A model generated the notes under the pieces. The model saw nothing but the letters and a program-made list of their open reading frames with translations. It was not told where the DNA came from and ran no database searches. From positions 2,728,001 to 2,792,000 of the forward strand of contig NZ_CP022390.1 in NCBI RefSeq assembly GCF_003076515.1: a stretch of DNA of 64,000 bases. The letters run 5' to 3'. Source of the stretch: Alcaligenes aquatilis (lineage in GTDB: Bacteria > Pseudomonadota > Gammaproteobacteria > Burkholderiales > Burkholderiaceae_B). This document shows positions 1 through 9,529 of the stretch, in pieces. Within the stretch, counting starts at the first letter, position 1; each line of letters opens with the position of its first letter. The translations under genes and the position numbers were made by a program.

Positions 1-596
1 GCGCACAAGCCGTCGCCTTCCAGGCTGACTTGCGCTCGGCCAGTGCCATGGAAAAACTGTTTAGCGATACCGTCGCCGCCATTGGCCGCCCCGATATCGC
101 CATCAATACGGTCGGCAAGGTACTGAAAAAACCACTGACCGAGGTCAGCGAAGCCGAGTACGAGGAGATGAGCGACATCAACTCCAAAACTGCCTTTTTC
201 TTCCTGAAAGAAGCCGGCAAGCACGTGCAGGACAATGGCAAAGTCTGCACCCTGGTGACGTCCCTGTTGGGGGCCTTCACCCCGTTCTACGCCGCGTATG
301 CGGGCACCAAAGCGCCGGTAGAACACTACACTCGCGCCGCCGCCAAAGAATATGGCGCACGCGGCATTTCCGTCACGGCAGTGGGCCCTGGCCCTATGGA
401 TACGCCCTTTTTCTACCCCGCCGAGGGCGAGGACGCTGTGGCCTATCACAAGACGGCTGCCGCGCTGTCCCCCTACTCCAAGACCGGACTGACAGACATT
501 GAAGATGTCGTGCCCTTTATTCGTCATCTGGTCAGCGACGGCTGGTGGATTACCGGCCAGACTATTCTGATCAACGGTGGCTACACCACCAAATAA
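1..596 (+). CDS. SDR family oxidoreductase, 5' end outside the window
   Basis: The reading frame is already open at base 3, so the N-terminus with the Rossmann glycine motif lies off the left edge; about 197 residues remain. What is visible matches a classical short-chain dehydrogenase/reductase: the NTVG stretch, the active-site Ser in VTSLLG, the Tyr-x-x-x-Lys pair in YAGTK, the PGPMDTPF loop after the active site, and the usual C-terminal ending ITGQTILINGG. These enzymes are cytosolic NAD(P)H-dependent oxidoreductases. The substrate cannot be told from the sequence. A strong hairpin follows the stop. Confidence 0.9.
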   Translation, partial: AQAVAFQADLRSASAMEKLFSDTVAAIGRPDIAINTVGKVLKKPLTEVSEAEYEEMSDINSKTAFFFLKEAGKHVQDNGKVCTLVTSLLGAFTPFYAAYAGTKAPVEHYTRAAAKEYGARGISVTAVGPGPMDTPFFYPAEGEDAVAYHKTAAALSPYSKTGLTDIEDVVPFIRHLVSDGWWITGQTILINGGYTTK

Positions 597-677
597 GCCA
601 ATAAGAAGCAGACAAGGCAATGCTTGCATCAAGTCCGCAAGATCACTGCTTCGGATTGGAATAATGGCGCTCTTTCG

Positions 678-720
678 ACACTTGCCTGCTGACTCCAAAA
701 AGGAATTAGCAGGCAAGTGT
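678..720. terminator. Intergenic hairpin between convergent genes
   Basis: A perfect 13-bp inverted repeat, ACACTTGCCTGCT (678-690) and AGCAGGCAAGTGT (708-720), with a 17-nt loop lies between the SDR gene and the leftward XRE gene. Neither side has a clear T-run, so it may be a bidirectional terminator of the weak type or another structured element. Confidence 0.5.
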
Positions 721-743
721 GCCTTCCAGGCCGTCATCCCCGA

Positions 744-953
744 TTAGGCCCGAGGTCCCCGATACGGATTCTCGAAAATCTCTTCTACGGTCTGCCCGAA
801 CACAGCACTGATCTTGAAGGCCAGATCCAGGGACGGTGCATGTTTACCCGTTTCCAGCGCATTGACCGCCTGCCGGGACACGCCCAAGCGCTCTGCCAAA
901 TCGGCCTGCGTCCAATTCGCTTCAGCCCGCAATACACGCAATCGGTTTTTCAT
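744..953 (-). CDS. Small XRE-family HTH transcriptional regulator
   Basis: A 69-residue protein that is almost only a Cro/C1-type helix-turn-helix (residues about 3-58): RAEANWTQADLAERLGVSRQ is followed by ALETGKHAPSLDLAFKISAVFG. It belongs to the short XRE regulators that sit downstream of a small membrane protein. The stop of the upstream membrane-protein gene touches this ATG (TAA directly followed by ATG), so the two are co-transcribed and probably translationally coupled. Repeated motifs in front of the operon (1380-1462) are the likely operator, suggesting autoregulation. The physiological signal is not known. Confidence 0.88.
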   Translation of the reverse strand: MKNRLRVLRAEANWTQADLAERLGVSRQAVNALETGKHAPSLDLAFKISAVFGQTVEEIFENPYRGPRA

Positions 954-1364
954 TTAATCGCTAGTCCGGACAAAGGGTGAAACCAGGGCAAACACAGCCC
1001 AAAAGAAGGGGTAAATCAACCAGGCGGGAATATGGGGCGCAGCGGCGTAGGTTTCCCCAAAGCCCCAGGCAGTCCACAAGGTCAGTGTCGCTCCTGAAGC
1101 CAGCACAAAGCACTTGGCCACAATCACTCGCACGAACTCATCGCTTTGCGCCATCAAGCGCAAGGTGGCCCACACTTGTCCGGCAACTGGCAGGGCGACG
1201 GCAATGGCAATCAGCCAGCCAACAGGTCGACCAAGCAGGCTGTCGAACAGCCCCACAATGGTCAAGGCATTGACCAGGATATACACGCCCATAAAGAGCA
1301 AAGTGCGAATCAGATAGCGGCGGCCTGCTGATGGCGCAGAAGAGGAATTGCTGTTGGTGAGCAT
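954..1364 (-). CDS. Small four-helix inner membrane protein, operon partner of the XRE regulator
   Basis: 136 residues with four predicted hydrophobic segments (about 18-40, 47-67, 83-105 and 112-132) and a polar Ser/Asn-rich N-terminus. The ATG at 1364 has an AGGTG ribosome-binding site. No catalytic motif is seen. First gene of a two-gene unit with the XRE regulator at 744-953. Such membrane-protein/XRE pairs are common in proteobacteria; the membrane protein may sense something for the regulator, but that is inference. Function unknown. Confidence 0.75.
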   Translation of the reverse strand: MLTNSNSSSAPSAGRRYLIRTLLFMGVYILVNALTIVGLFDSLLGRPVGWLIAIAVALPVAGQVWATLRLMAQSDEFVRVIVAKCFVLASGATLTLWTAWGFGETYAAAPHIPAWLIYPFFWAVFALVSPFVRTSD

Positions 1365-1379
1365 GTTTGAGCACCTGAA

Positions 1380-1462
1380 TGTAAAGTAAACCTGACTTTA
1401 TAGAAGTCAAAAATACCTGTCAATAAGTAAAGCAAACCTTACATATATTGAGTAAATCTGAC
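1380..1462 (-). promoter_or_regulatory. Three direct repeats in front of the membrane protein/XRE operon
   Basis: Read on the minus strand, three similar motifs occur: TCAGGTTTACTTTAC (about 1381-1395), TAAGGTTTGCTTTACT (about 1427-1442) and TCAGATTTACTC (about 1451-1462). Motif starts are 46 and 25 bp apart, in an AT-rich stretch just upstream of the start at 1364. They are good candidates for XRE-regulator binding sites over the promoter. Confidence 0.55.
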
Positions 1463-1570
1463 AGCAAAGACAAGGTCTGCATGCCGCACATTTCTTTCAA
1501 TTCAGTCCCCAGCCCAGCACAAGCCACAACACAGACGCTGTGAACGGTCCACCATTCACAAGACCCGTTT

Positions 1571-2608
1571 TTACTTTTCTTGTGCCACAACAAGTTGCGT
1601 CAGCCGCTGAATGGAAAGCGGCGCACAGCCTTCCGCATCATTGCTGATCGTCACATAAGCCGCCTGCCCCGCCCCCGTAATTCCACGAATCGTGCGCGCC
1701 AGCACCGTGCGGGTATGCAGGTCCTCGCTGACGATGGCATCGAAGGGGGTATGCTTTTTTTGAGCATCGGCATAGCCGTAAGCACCAAACTCCCGGTTCA
1801 AGTTCCAGCGACACACCAAGGGCCCCGGCCACAAGGCACGCAATACAGGCAACTGCTCCTCAATCGGCGGCATCTTGCCGTGCAAACCCAGACAAAACGT
1901 CGCACCATTGACCTTGAGCGTATCGATAAGACTTTGGGTCAGCAGCTCCGGATCTCGGACTTCTACAGCAAGCACCACTTGTGACCCCTGAGGCAAAGCC
2001 TCACGCGCCGCCGCCAGCATCTGCCCCAACTTGTCGAACATCTCTGCCGGGCGATTCAACCAGCCCCAGGACAGTGGGCTTAACTGGAAGACCAGCACGC
2101 CCAGCTTTTCACGCAAACCCTCGAGCGCAGGCTGCACAAACTGCTCTACAGCCAAACGGATATCCAGAAAGTCAGGATTGGACTTGCGCACCTTGCCCTG
2201 CTCATCACGAACTTGAGCATCCGTAATCATGGACGGGCATTTCACAACGAAGCGGAAATCGTCATCCACCTGCGCGGCGTAGGCGGAATACTGCGTGACC
2301 GTCAAAGGACGCCAGAAGGTGCGATCGACACAGACTGTACGCATCAAAGGATGCTGGTGATAGGCCTGCAGGCCGTGCTTAGAGAGGATATTCGACTCGT
2401 ACTCGCCATCCCAGATCAAGCCCTCCCAACCGGGGTAAGACCAGGTGGAGACACCGAAACGCAGGGTTTCAGGAAGCTGGGCCGCCAGATCGCTTAGCTC
2501 CAGCGCGGAAGCAGCAAGGCTGACTTTGGTGATTTTGCGTCGGGAGGGAGCGGCGGGCTTTGAAGCGGGTGGCTGAGCAATGGCATCGCCGAAAAGATCT
2601 TCTTGCAT
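1571..2608 (-). CDS. DUF72 (YecE-like) domain protein
   Basis: 345 residues. After a basic, Ala/Pro-rich leader of about 45 residues the protein shows the DUF72 TIM-barrel signature: FGVSTWSYPGWEG, the V-D-R-T-F-W stretch, FVVKCPSMIT, VFQLSPLSW, AVEVRDPELL and a late CRWNLNREFGAYGYA segment. DUF72 proteins are widespread, cytosolic and of unproven biochemical function. The gene is monocistronic, with a poorly conserved intergenic region on its upstream side. Confidence 0.9.
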   Translation of the reverse strand: MQEDLFGDAIAQPPASKPAAPSRRKITKVSLAASALELSDLAAQLPETLRFGVSTWSYPGWEGLIWDGEYESNILSKHGLQAYHQHPLMRTVCVDRTFWRPLTVTQYSAYAAQVDDDFRFVVKCPSMITDAQVRDEQGKVRKSNPDFLDIRLAVEQFVQPALEGLREKLGVLVFQLSPLSWGWLNRPAEMFDKLGQMLAAAREALPQGSQVVLAVEVRDPELLTQSLIDTLKVNGATFCLGLHGKMPPIEEQLPVLRALWPGPLVCRWNLNREFGAYGYADAQKKHTPFDAIVSEDLHTRTVLARTIRGITGAGQAAYVTISNDAEGCAPLSIQRLTQLVVAQEK

Positions 2609-2635
2609 GCTGGGTATAGTGCCATGGGAATGAAG

Positions 2636-2797
2636 TTAAGCAAATGCCGGCTCAAAATCCACCAGATCCGTACTTTGCATGCCTAACCCTTTGGCGACGC
2701 TGCGCCAACGACTGACAGCCTGAACAAGCTCCGCCCAGATTGCTTCTGCTTCCCCCACCGTTAACCTGAAGTATGGTGCCCCACAATATGCGCACTC
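2636..2797 (-). pseudogene. Remnant of a HipA-like kinase C-terminus
   Basis: The last 43 codons of a minus-strand frame ending at 2636 read like the end of HipA toxins: RLTVGEAEAIWAELVQAVS then RWRSVAKGLGM and a final FEPAFA. In HipA this helix bundle closes the kinase domain. Upstream in the same frame the sequence stops resembling HipA, and no kinase motifs or HipB antitoxin are present, so this is a decayed 3' fragment. It lies on the 3' side of tRNA-Gly, a usual place for integrated elements. Confidence 0.5.
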
Positions 2798-3228
2798 GAA
2801 CCCAGGTGCACCTCCAGGTCTGAGCGCTTGGCAGATCGTGTCGTCATCAGAAACCTTCCAACTTGTCAGGATCCACAGAGTCCGAATCATCTTGCGACTT
2901 GGCCCCCGCGGTTTGACCCGCTTTAATACGCCGTGGGCGCCTGACGCGCTGGGGTAACTGCTCACGCAGCAAGCTGACCCGGATTCCAAGCCGTAGCAAG
3001 AGCCATGATTCAACATTCCGATTTCGTCGACACGTCAATAAAACGTGTACCCAATTTCGATAAATAGCGACATGTATCAAGTTTCGCTTGAAGGATCAGC
3101 GGCTACCACCGTCTAAGAAGTAGAAATGCAGTCGTGTTGCAGGCCAACACACCCAGCTCCCGAGAGCAGCAAAGCCTGACTTGGGAAATCGTTGCAGAAA
3201 AACGGGGGAGTTGGAAACAAAGCAGAAC
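2798..3228. other. Non-coding, apparently degenerate stretch between HipA remnant and tRNA-Gly
   Basis: Only short frames cross this stretch. A minus-strand frame at 2847-3080 ends with a basic, polar tail (VRRPRRIKAGQTAG) that could be the end of another lost gene, but it cannot be assigned. No start with a ribosome-binding site, no repeat and no transposase motif was found. Confidence 0.4.
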
Positions 3229-3302
3229 TGGAGCGGGTGATGGGAATCGAACCCACGACGGATGCTTGGGAAGCATCAGTTTTACCATTAAACTACACCC
3301 GC
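3229..3302 (-). tRNA. tRNA-Gly (anticodon CCC)
   Basis: On the minus strand the sequence folds as a full cloverleaf. The acceptor 5' strand GCGGGTG pairs with CACCCGC, the D-loop has AATGGTAAAAC, the anticodon stem GATGC/GCATC encloses TTCCCAA (anticodon CCC), and the T-arm reads TGGGTTCGATTCCCA. The 3' discriminator T and CCA are encoded. It lies alone, divergent from trmB. The HipA remnant sits on its 3' side. Confidence 0.97.
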
Positions 3303-3357
3303 CCTGATGGAGAAGTCTGCGTCAAAAGCAGACGATCCCGCGAATGGGGAAGCGAAA

Positions 3358-3363
3358 ATTATA
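3358..3363 (-). promoter_or_regulatory. Probable -10 box for tRNA-Gly
   Basis: TATAAT on the minus strand about 55 bp upstream of the mature tRNA 5' end. Between the two is a small inverted repeat (GTCTGC/GCAGAC). A good -35 hexamer was not found, so the call rests on the perfect -10 box alone. Confidence 0.35.
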
Positions 3364-3504
3364 GCGCGATCTCCGGCTCATGCGTTGCCCCCACCCTATC
3401 TTTTTCACGCACTTCCCCATGAATTCAGCGGCAAGACTCACTACAATAGAGCTTTCCCGCTTTTAGCTAATACGCGAGCCATTCCTGATGCCCGCGCCCC
3501 AACC

Positions 3505-5216
<1,712 letters not shown>

Positions 5217-5258
5217 ATCACTCGTCCGGCACTATCCGGACCATATCCAGAGACAAGA

Positions 5259-5459
5259 ATGAACATTACCCTGAACGGCCAGAGCAAGGCTCTGGCAAAC
5301 TCCGACACGGTTGGCACACTGATTATCGAGCTGGGCTATGAGAACAAGCGCATTGCCGTAGAGCTGAACGGCGACATCGTGCCCAAAAGCCAGCACGCCA
5401 GTACCCCTATTCAAGAAGGCGACACCATCGAGATCGTGGTTGCCGTCGGTGGAGGCTGA
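5259..5459 (+). CDS. thiS: Sulfur carrier protein ThiS
   Basis: 66 residues with the beta-grasp fold pattern and the obligatory C-terminal Gly-Gly (ending VVAVGGG). That tail is adenylated and thiocarboxylated so that ThiS can donate sulfur for the thiazole ring of thiamine. In related bacteria thiS is usually directly followed by thiG; here the next gene is kbp, so the thiazole synthase must be elsewhere. No TPP riboswitch was recognised in front. It probably rides on the trmB-pip transcript. Confidence 0.92.
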   Translation: MNITLNGQSKALANSDTVGTLIIELGYENKRIAVELNGDIVPKSQHASTPIQEGDTIEIVVAVGGG

Positions 5460-5592
5460 GACTCACCCTTTAAAATGCACAATTGCTGACATTCAAGTAC
5501 GGCTTTACGGCTAAAAATAAGGTCATAATGAACCGTCTCGCCTGCCATCACGCAGGTAGCAGCCATAGAACCCTAACTTCAGGAGCAAAGCG

Positions 5593-6036
5593 ATGGGCGT
5601 ATTCAGTTTTCTTAAAGATGTCGGCGAAAAACTCTTTGGTGCCAACGAAGCCAACGCAGCCACAGCAGACGAACTCCAGAAAGAACTGGCCAAACACCAA
5701 CTTTCCGCCGACGGTCTGAATCTGGCGGTTGATGGCGACAAAGTCACGGTTAGCGGCCAAGCTGCCTCCACTGAACAAGCCGAAAAAATTGTGCTGGCTC
5801 TGGGTAACACCCTGGGGGTGTCTCAAGTCGACAACCAGCTCAGCGTTGCTCAGCCTTCCGCCGAAGCCACCATGTACACCGTACAGAAAGGCGACACACT
5901 GTGGAAAATTGCTGAAACCAATTACGGCAAGGCAAACGGTGCAAAATACACCGTTATCTTCGAAGCTAACCAACCCATGCTTAGCCATCCTGACAAAATC
6001 TACCCTGGTCAGGTACTACGTATTCCGGCGCTGTAA
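5593..6036 (+). CDS. kbp: BON-LysM domain protein, potassium-binding protein Kbp (YgaU-like)
   Basis: 147 residues, nearly the length of E. coli Kbp/YgaU (149). The N-terminus MGVFSFLKDVGEKLFG is typical of the family. A BON domain (about 25-90) includes VDGDKVTVSGQA, and a LysM domain (about 95-146) includes YTVQKGDTLWKIAE and YPGQVLRIP. No signal peptide is present, as in the E. coli protein, which binds K+ in the cytoplasm. The ATG is preceded by AGGAGCAAAGCG. A strong terminator follows. Confidence 0.93.
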   Translation: MGVFSFLKDVGEKLFGANEANAATADELQKELAKHQLSADGLNLAVDGDKVTVSGQAASTEQAEKIVLALGNTLGVSQVDNQLSVAQPSAEATMYTVQKGDTLWKIAETNYGKANGAKYTVIFEANQPMLSHPDKIYPGQVLRIPAL

Positions 6037-6101
6037 TTCTCGCCTCTGCCGGCCATGATCCCTAGGTGCCAAACCTGTGGGATTACGGCCCAGCCAAAAT
6101 G

Positions 6102-6133
6102 AAACGCCCGATGCAATGCATCGGGCGTTTTTT
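6102..6133 (+). terminator. Rho-independent terminator after kbp
   Basis: A 13-bp stem AAACGCCCGATGC / GCATCGGGCGTTT with a 3-nt AAT loop, followed by six T residues (6128-6133). Text-book intrinsic terminator. Confidence 0.92.
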
Positions 6134-6582
6134 ATTTACACAAAGATCTGCTGACAAAGCTGCATTAAGACTACATGGCAAACTTACTCGCAACGGGTTC
6201 CGTAAAAGTGCAGCGTGCCATCGCAAGGCAACAGACTCTCCAACTTGTCTCGCCCACTATTCCAAAACATCCCATTTCACTTTTTTTTGCCTTGGCTACT
6301 TTTCCTACAAAATACGATTAGCAAGCTAAGTATTTGATAAATAATAAATTTCAGACAAACCACGACATTTGTATAGTAAAGTTACTTTTATTCCATTTAG
6401 TAACCAATAGATCGACTTGAACTTTGAGATACCGGTACGAATAAAAGAACAAGAACGTAGCAAGCTCAGCCATACCCAGAATAAAAGCACATATATTGCT
6501 CAATACAGTCTCGCTGCCTTAATCAAGATTTATCGGTCTACTTCTATCAGCAACCGCCTTAATCAGGCCAGGAGATCGATTC
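6134..6582. other. AT-rich intergenic region upstream of a secreted protein gene
   Basis: About 450 bp, clearly more AT-rich than the flanking housekeeping genes. Short plus-strand frames (for example 6417-6635) lack a ribosome-binding site and family features. Presumably it holds the promoter of the gene at 6583; no defined operator was recognised. The base composition suggests DNA acquired by transfer. Confidence 0.45.
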
Positions 6583-7023
6583 ATGCTTGTCAAAACATCG
6601 TCACGCGCTGTTGTTGCAACCGTAGTCATGCTTAGCAGCATGACGGCTTATGCCGGCCCCTTAGTGACGGTTACCTTCAAGAATCTGAGCGATAAAGATG
6701 CTCATCACACCATCATCTCTGTCAATGACTCCAACACTTACCTCTATGCATCTCCTAAACCTAAAGCAGTGGTGACTCCAGGTACATCCGATACCTTTCA
6801 AGTTCAAACCGGCCTAAGCAATTCCAACTTCGCTTCAGCCCACTACATCATTGGCAATAAAACCTGCAAGTTTTACACCGTCTATAGAGATGTCCCCCCT
6901 TCCTCCGGGCTTAAACCTCATACAGTAGACGCCACTCCCTCTGGAGGCGCAATTTGCACCGCCAACATCACATCCATTAATGCCGTCACCAAAGCCTGGA
7001 GCGTCGAATTCACGATGCGTTGA
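6583..7023 (+). CDS. Secreted protein of unknown function
   Basis: 146 residues. The first 24 form a clear signal peptide (basic MLVKTSSRAV, hydrophobic core, cleavage after AYA), so the mature protein of about 120 residues is periplasmic or secreted. It is rich in Thr, Ser, Val and Asn with an alternating pattern that suggests a beta-sandwich, and has two cysteines (in NKTCKF and AICTAN) that could form one disulfide. A good AGGAG site precedes the ATG at 6583. I do not recognise the family. It lies in an AT-rich island with the unknown gene at 7084. Confidence 0.7.
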   Translation: MLVKTSSRAVVATVVMLSSMTAYAGPLVTVTFKNLSDKDAHHTIISVNDSNTYLYASPKPKAVVTPGTSDTFQVQTGLSNSNFASAHYIIGNKTCKFYTVYRDVPPSSGLKPHTVDATPSGGAICTANITSINAVTKAWSVEFTMR

Positions 7024-7083
7024 TTGACCCTTGCTACGCTTCATCCCCAGTGGCGTAGCCCCCCTTCTCCACAGCACGCCACT

Positions 7084-7830
7084 ATGAATACTCTGAATCA
7101 ACTGAACCCAGTGCCTGAAGTGATCGCTAATTGGCCTGCGAATACCTCGTTGAAACAATCATCCCCTACACCGGACGCTCCGCCTGAAGCCGGGGTAAGT
7201 AAAACGAACAGCGTCAGCGTTTCCTCGCTTGCCCAACAGCTCAGTGAAGCAGCACAGCGATCTGCTGAACGGGAAGCCAATCTGACTAGTCAGGAGCTGG
7301 CCCAAAAAGGCCAGGCGCTTTTAAAGGTTTTTACGAGTGACAGCTACTATGACAACAAAAAAGTCCATGATGCGCAGGTCCCTGATACAGAGGACCCTGC
7401 ACATCTAGCCCGGGCACGACAAGCCACTGCCTTTCTCAATGCCCCCAACAAACCCAACCCTTTCAAGGGCTTGAGCCAGGAACAACTAGCCCTGATTGCC
7501 TACGATGAAAGCAGCACCTTTACCGTGAATGAACGGCGTGCAGCCTGGATCGAATCCAATGCCCAAGACCAAGTCCAACGACGGATACTCTGCAAAAAAA
7601 TGGAGGATGAGTACAACCGCACGGGAAAGGTCGCCAATACCTTGCTGGACGTCTACAAGCACTACCAATCTCTACCCAGTATAGAAAGAGCAGTACAGAT
7701 TCCAGCCGCCTATGAAGATCAACTACTGGCCCGTATTAATGCGGGTGCAAGCTTCCAGACCCGTCAGGAGCTATGGTTCCTGAATGCAGAGTTAGGTTGG
7801 AATCTTTCCTTGCCTGCACTGGGCACCTAA
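7084..7830 (+). CDS. Hypothetical protein, hydrophilic
   Basis: 248 residues from ATG 7084. The frame could start upstream at a TTG (7024) overlapping the previous stop, but that segment is not protein-like. The first 75 residues are Pro/Ser/Gln-rich and probably disordered; the rest is helical and charged (for example SQELAQKGQALLKVFTSDSY and SQEQLALIAYDESSTFTVNE). No signal peptide, membrane segment or known motif is seen. The position just behind the secreted-protein gene suggests they are linked, but no function can be given. A long hairpin follows. Confidence 0.6.
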   Translation: MNTLNQLNPVPEVIANWPANTSLKQSSPTPDAPPEAGVSKTNSVSVSSLAQQLSEAAQRSAEREANLTSQELAQKGQALLKVFTSDSYYDNKKVHDAQVPDTEDPAHLARARQATAFLNAPNKPNPFKGLSQEQLALIAYDESSTFTVNERRAAWIESNAQDQVQRRILCKKMEDEYNRTGKVANTLLDVYKHYQSLPSIERAVQIPAAYEDQLLARINAGASFQTRQELWFLNAELGWNLSLPALGT

Positions 7831-7873
7831 AGCGATCAGCATCATAGGCAAACAAAAAATCCAGCCCAAATAA

Positions 7874-7919
7874 ACAGTCCCCCGAAGGTTGGATCTGAAT
7901 CCAACTTTCGGGGGACTGT
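7874..7919. terminator. Long hairpin between convergent genes
   Basis: An imperfect stem of about 21 bp (from ACAGTCCCCCGAA at 7874 to TTCGGGGGACTGT ending 7919, extended by GTTGGAT/ATCCAAC) with a short loop. It lies between the hypothetical gene and the 3' end of ffh. On the minus strand it is followed by an AT-rich TTTATTT, so it may mainly serve ffh. Confidence 0.65.
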
Positions 7920-8001
7920 CCATGAAGCACGTTTGTCATCTGGTCAGCGTGTAATGCTACAGCCAGACTCCGTTCATCCGGGTCCAGAATCAACTTGCTG
8001 C

Positions 8002-9426
8002 TTAGCGAAAGCCCTTGAAGCCTTTACCAGCCAGACCTTTCAAGGCGCCCATACCGCCCAGGCCGCGCATCATTTTGGCCATGCCGCCTTTTTTCATCTG
8101 CTTCATCATGCCTTGCATTTGCTCGAACTGATTCAGCAGGCGGTTAACCTCTTGCACAGGCACACCCGAACCCGCCGCAATACGGCGCTTGCGCGAGGCC
8201 TTCAACAATTCAGGCTTGGCGCGCTCGGCTGGCGTCATGGAGTTCAAGATGCCTTCGGTACGACGCAATTGCTGCTCGGCTTGGCCGCCTTGCAACTGAG
8301 ACGCCGCCTGGGAGAACTGCGCGGGCAGTTTTTCCAGCAGTGAACCCATATCACCCAGCTTCTTAACCTGCTGCAACTGGTCGCGGAAGTCGTTCAAATC
8401 GAACTTGTCGCCCGCCTTGATCTTGTCGGTAATCTTTTGCGCATCAGCAATGTCGATATTGCGCTGGGCTTGTTCCACCAGAGAAACAATGTCGCCCATA
8501 CCCAGCACGCGCTGAGCCATACGCTCGGGGTGGAATGGCTCAAGACCGTCCAGTTTCTCCGACACACCCACAAACTTCAGCGGTTTGCCGGTGACATGGC
8601 GCACCGACAAGGCGGCACCACCACGGGCGTCACCGTCCAGCTTGGTCAACACCACACCGGTCAGCGGCAAGGCGTCTGCAAAGGCTTTGGCGACGTTCAC
8701 CGCGTCCTGACCCTGCATGGCATCGACCACAAACAAAGTCTCGATGGGGTTCAGCAGGTCGTACAGAGCGCGAATCTCGCGCATCATTTCTTCATCAATA
8801 CCCAGGCGACCGGCCGTGTCGACAATCAGCACATCAAAGTGGTGACGCTTGGCGTGGTCCAGGGCATTGCGGGCAATGTCGGCCGGTTTCTGGCTGGGAT
8901 CGGAAGGCAGGAACTCGACGCCCACTTGGGCGGCAACGGTTTTCAACTGCTCGATAGCGGCGGGACGGTAAACGTCAGCACTGACCACCAGCACTTTTTT
9001 CTTGCCCGTTTTACGACCATGCTGAACATGACCGCCTTCACTTAACCACTTGGCCAGCTTACCGGTGGTGGTGGTTTTACCCGCCCCTTGCAAACCCGCC
9101 ATCAGAATAATGGCCGGTGGCTGCGCCGCCAGGGACAACTCGCTGGCGTCATCGCCCAGGTCTGCCCCCATCAGATTGGTCAGTTCCTGGTGGACAACCC
9201 CCACCAGCGCCTGACCAGGATTCAAACTGTCGGCCACTTCAACGCCAAGTGCCTTTTCTTTGACCCGTGCAACAAAATCGCGCACGACAGGCAAGGCCAC
9301 GTCCGCCTCCAACAGCGCCAGACGCACTTCCCTCAACATCTCCTGAGTATTGGATTCGGTCAGACGAGCCTGTCCGCGCATGGTTTTCACCACACGCGAC
9401 ATACGCTGGGTCAGATTTTCAAACAT
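8002..9426 (-). CDS. ffh: Signal recognition particle protein Ffh (SRP54)
   Basis: 474 residues, the usual bacterial length. Ffh binds 4.5S RNA and signal sequences of nascent membrane proteins and docks with FtsY. Domains are a helical N domain (about 1-88), a GTPase G domain with GLQGAGKTTTTGKLA (G1), DTAGR (G3) and TKLDG (G4), and a methionine-rich M domain ending in QMKKGGMAKMMRGLGGMG, which forms the signal-binding groove. It is divergent from the ccsA-like gene with about 100 bp between the starts. Confidence 0.98.
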   Translation of the reverse strand: MFENLTQRMSRVVKTMRGQARLTESNTQEMLREVRLALLEADVALPVVRDFVARVKEKALGVEVADSLNPGQALVGVVHQELTNLMGADLGDDASELSLAAQPPAIILMAGLQGAGKTTTTGKLAKWLSEGGHVQHGRKTGKKKVLVVSADVYRPAAIEQLKTVAAQVGVEFLPSDPSQKPADIARNALDHAKRHHFDVLIVDTAGRLGIDEEMMREIRALYDLLNPIETLFVVDAMQGQDAVNVAKAFADALPLTGVVLTKLDGDARGGAALSVRHVTGKPLKFVGVSEKLDGLEPFHPERMAQRVLGMGDIVSLVEQAQRNIDIADAQKITDKIKAGDKFDLNDFRDQLQQVKKLGDMGSLLEKLPAQFSQAASQLQGGQAEQQLRRTEGILNSMTPAERAKPELLKASRKRRIAAGSGVPVQEVNRLLNQFEQMQGMMKQMKKGGMAKMMRGLGGMGALKGLAGKGFKGFR

Positions 9427-9529
9427 AGGACTGGGTTCGCTTAAACTAGGTTATCGTGTGGTCTACGAATAAGAATAAAATGGCCACTTGAGGTACGCCC
9501 CGTACCGTTTTTCAGGAAATCCGGGACTT

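Noticed and set aside
2847..3080. 77-codon minus-strand frame near the HipA remnant
   Set aside because: Overlaps the remnant frame, contains odd Cys/Trp-rich beginning and could not be linked to a family; treated as degenerate DNA.
3307..3504. N-terminal extension of TrmB
   Set aside because: The 66 extra codons are not TrmB-like and begin almost at the tRNA gene end; ATG 3505 gives the normal length.
6417..6635. 72-codon frame upstream of the secreted protein
   Set aside because: Overlaps the secreted-protein start in another frame, begins without a ribosome-binding site and has no recognisable features.
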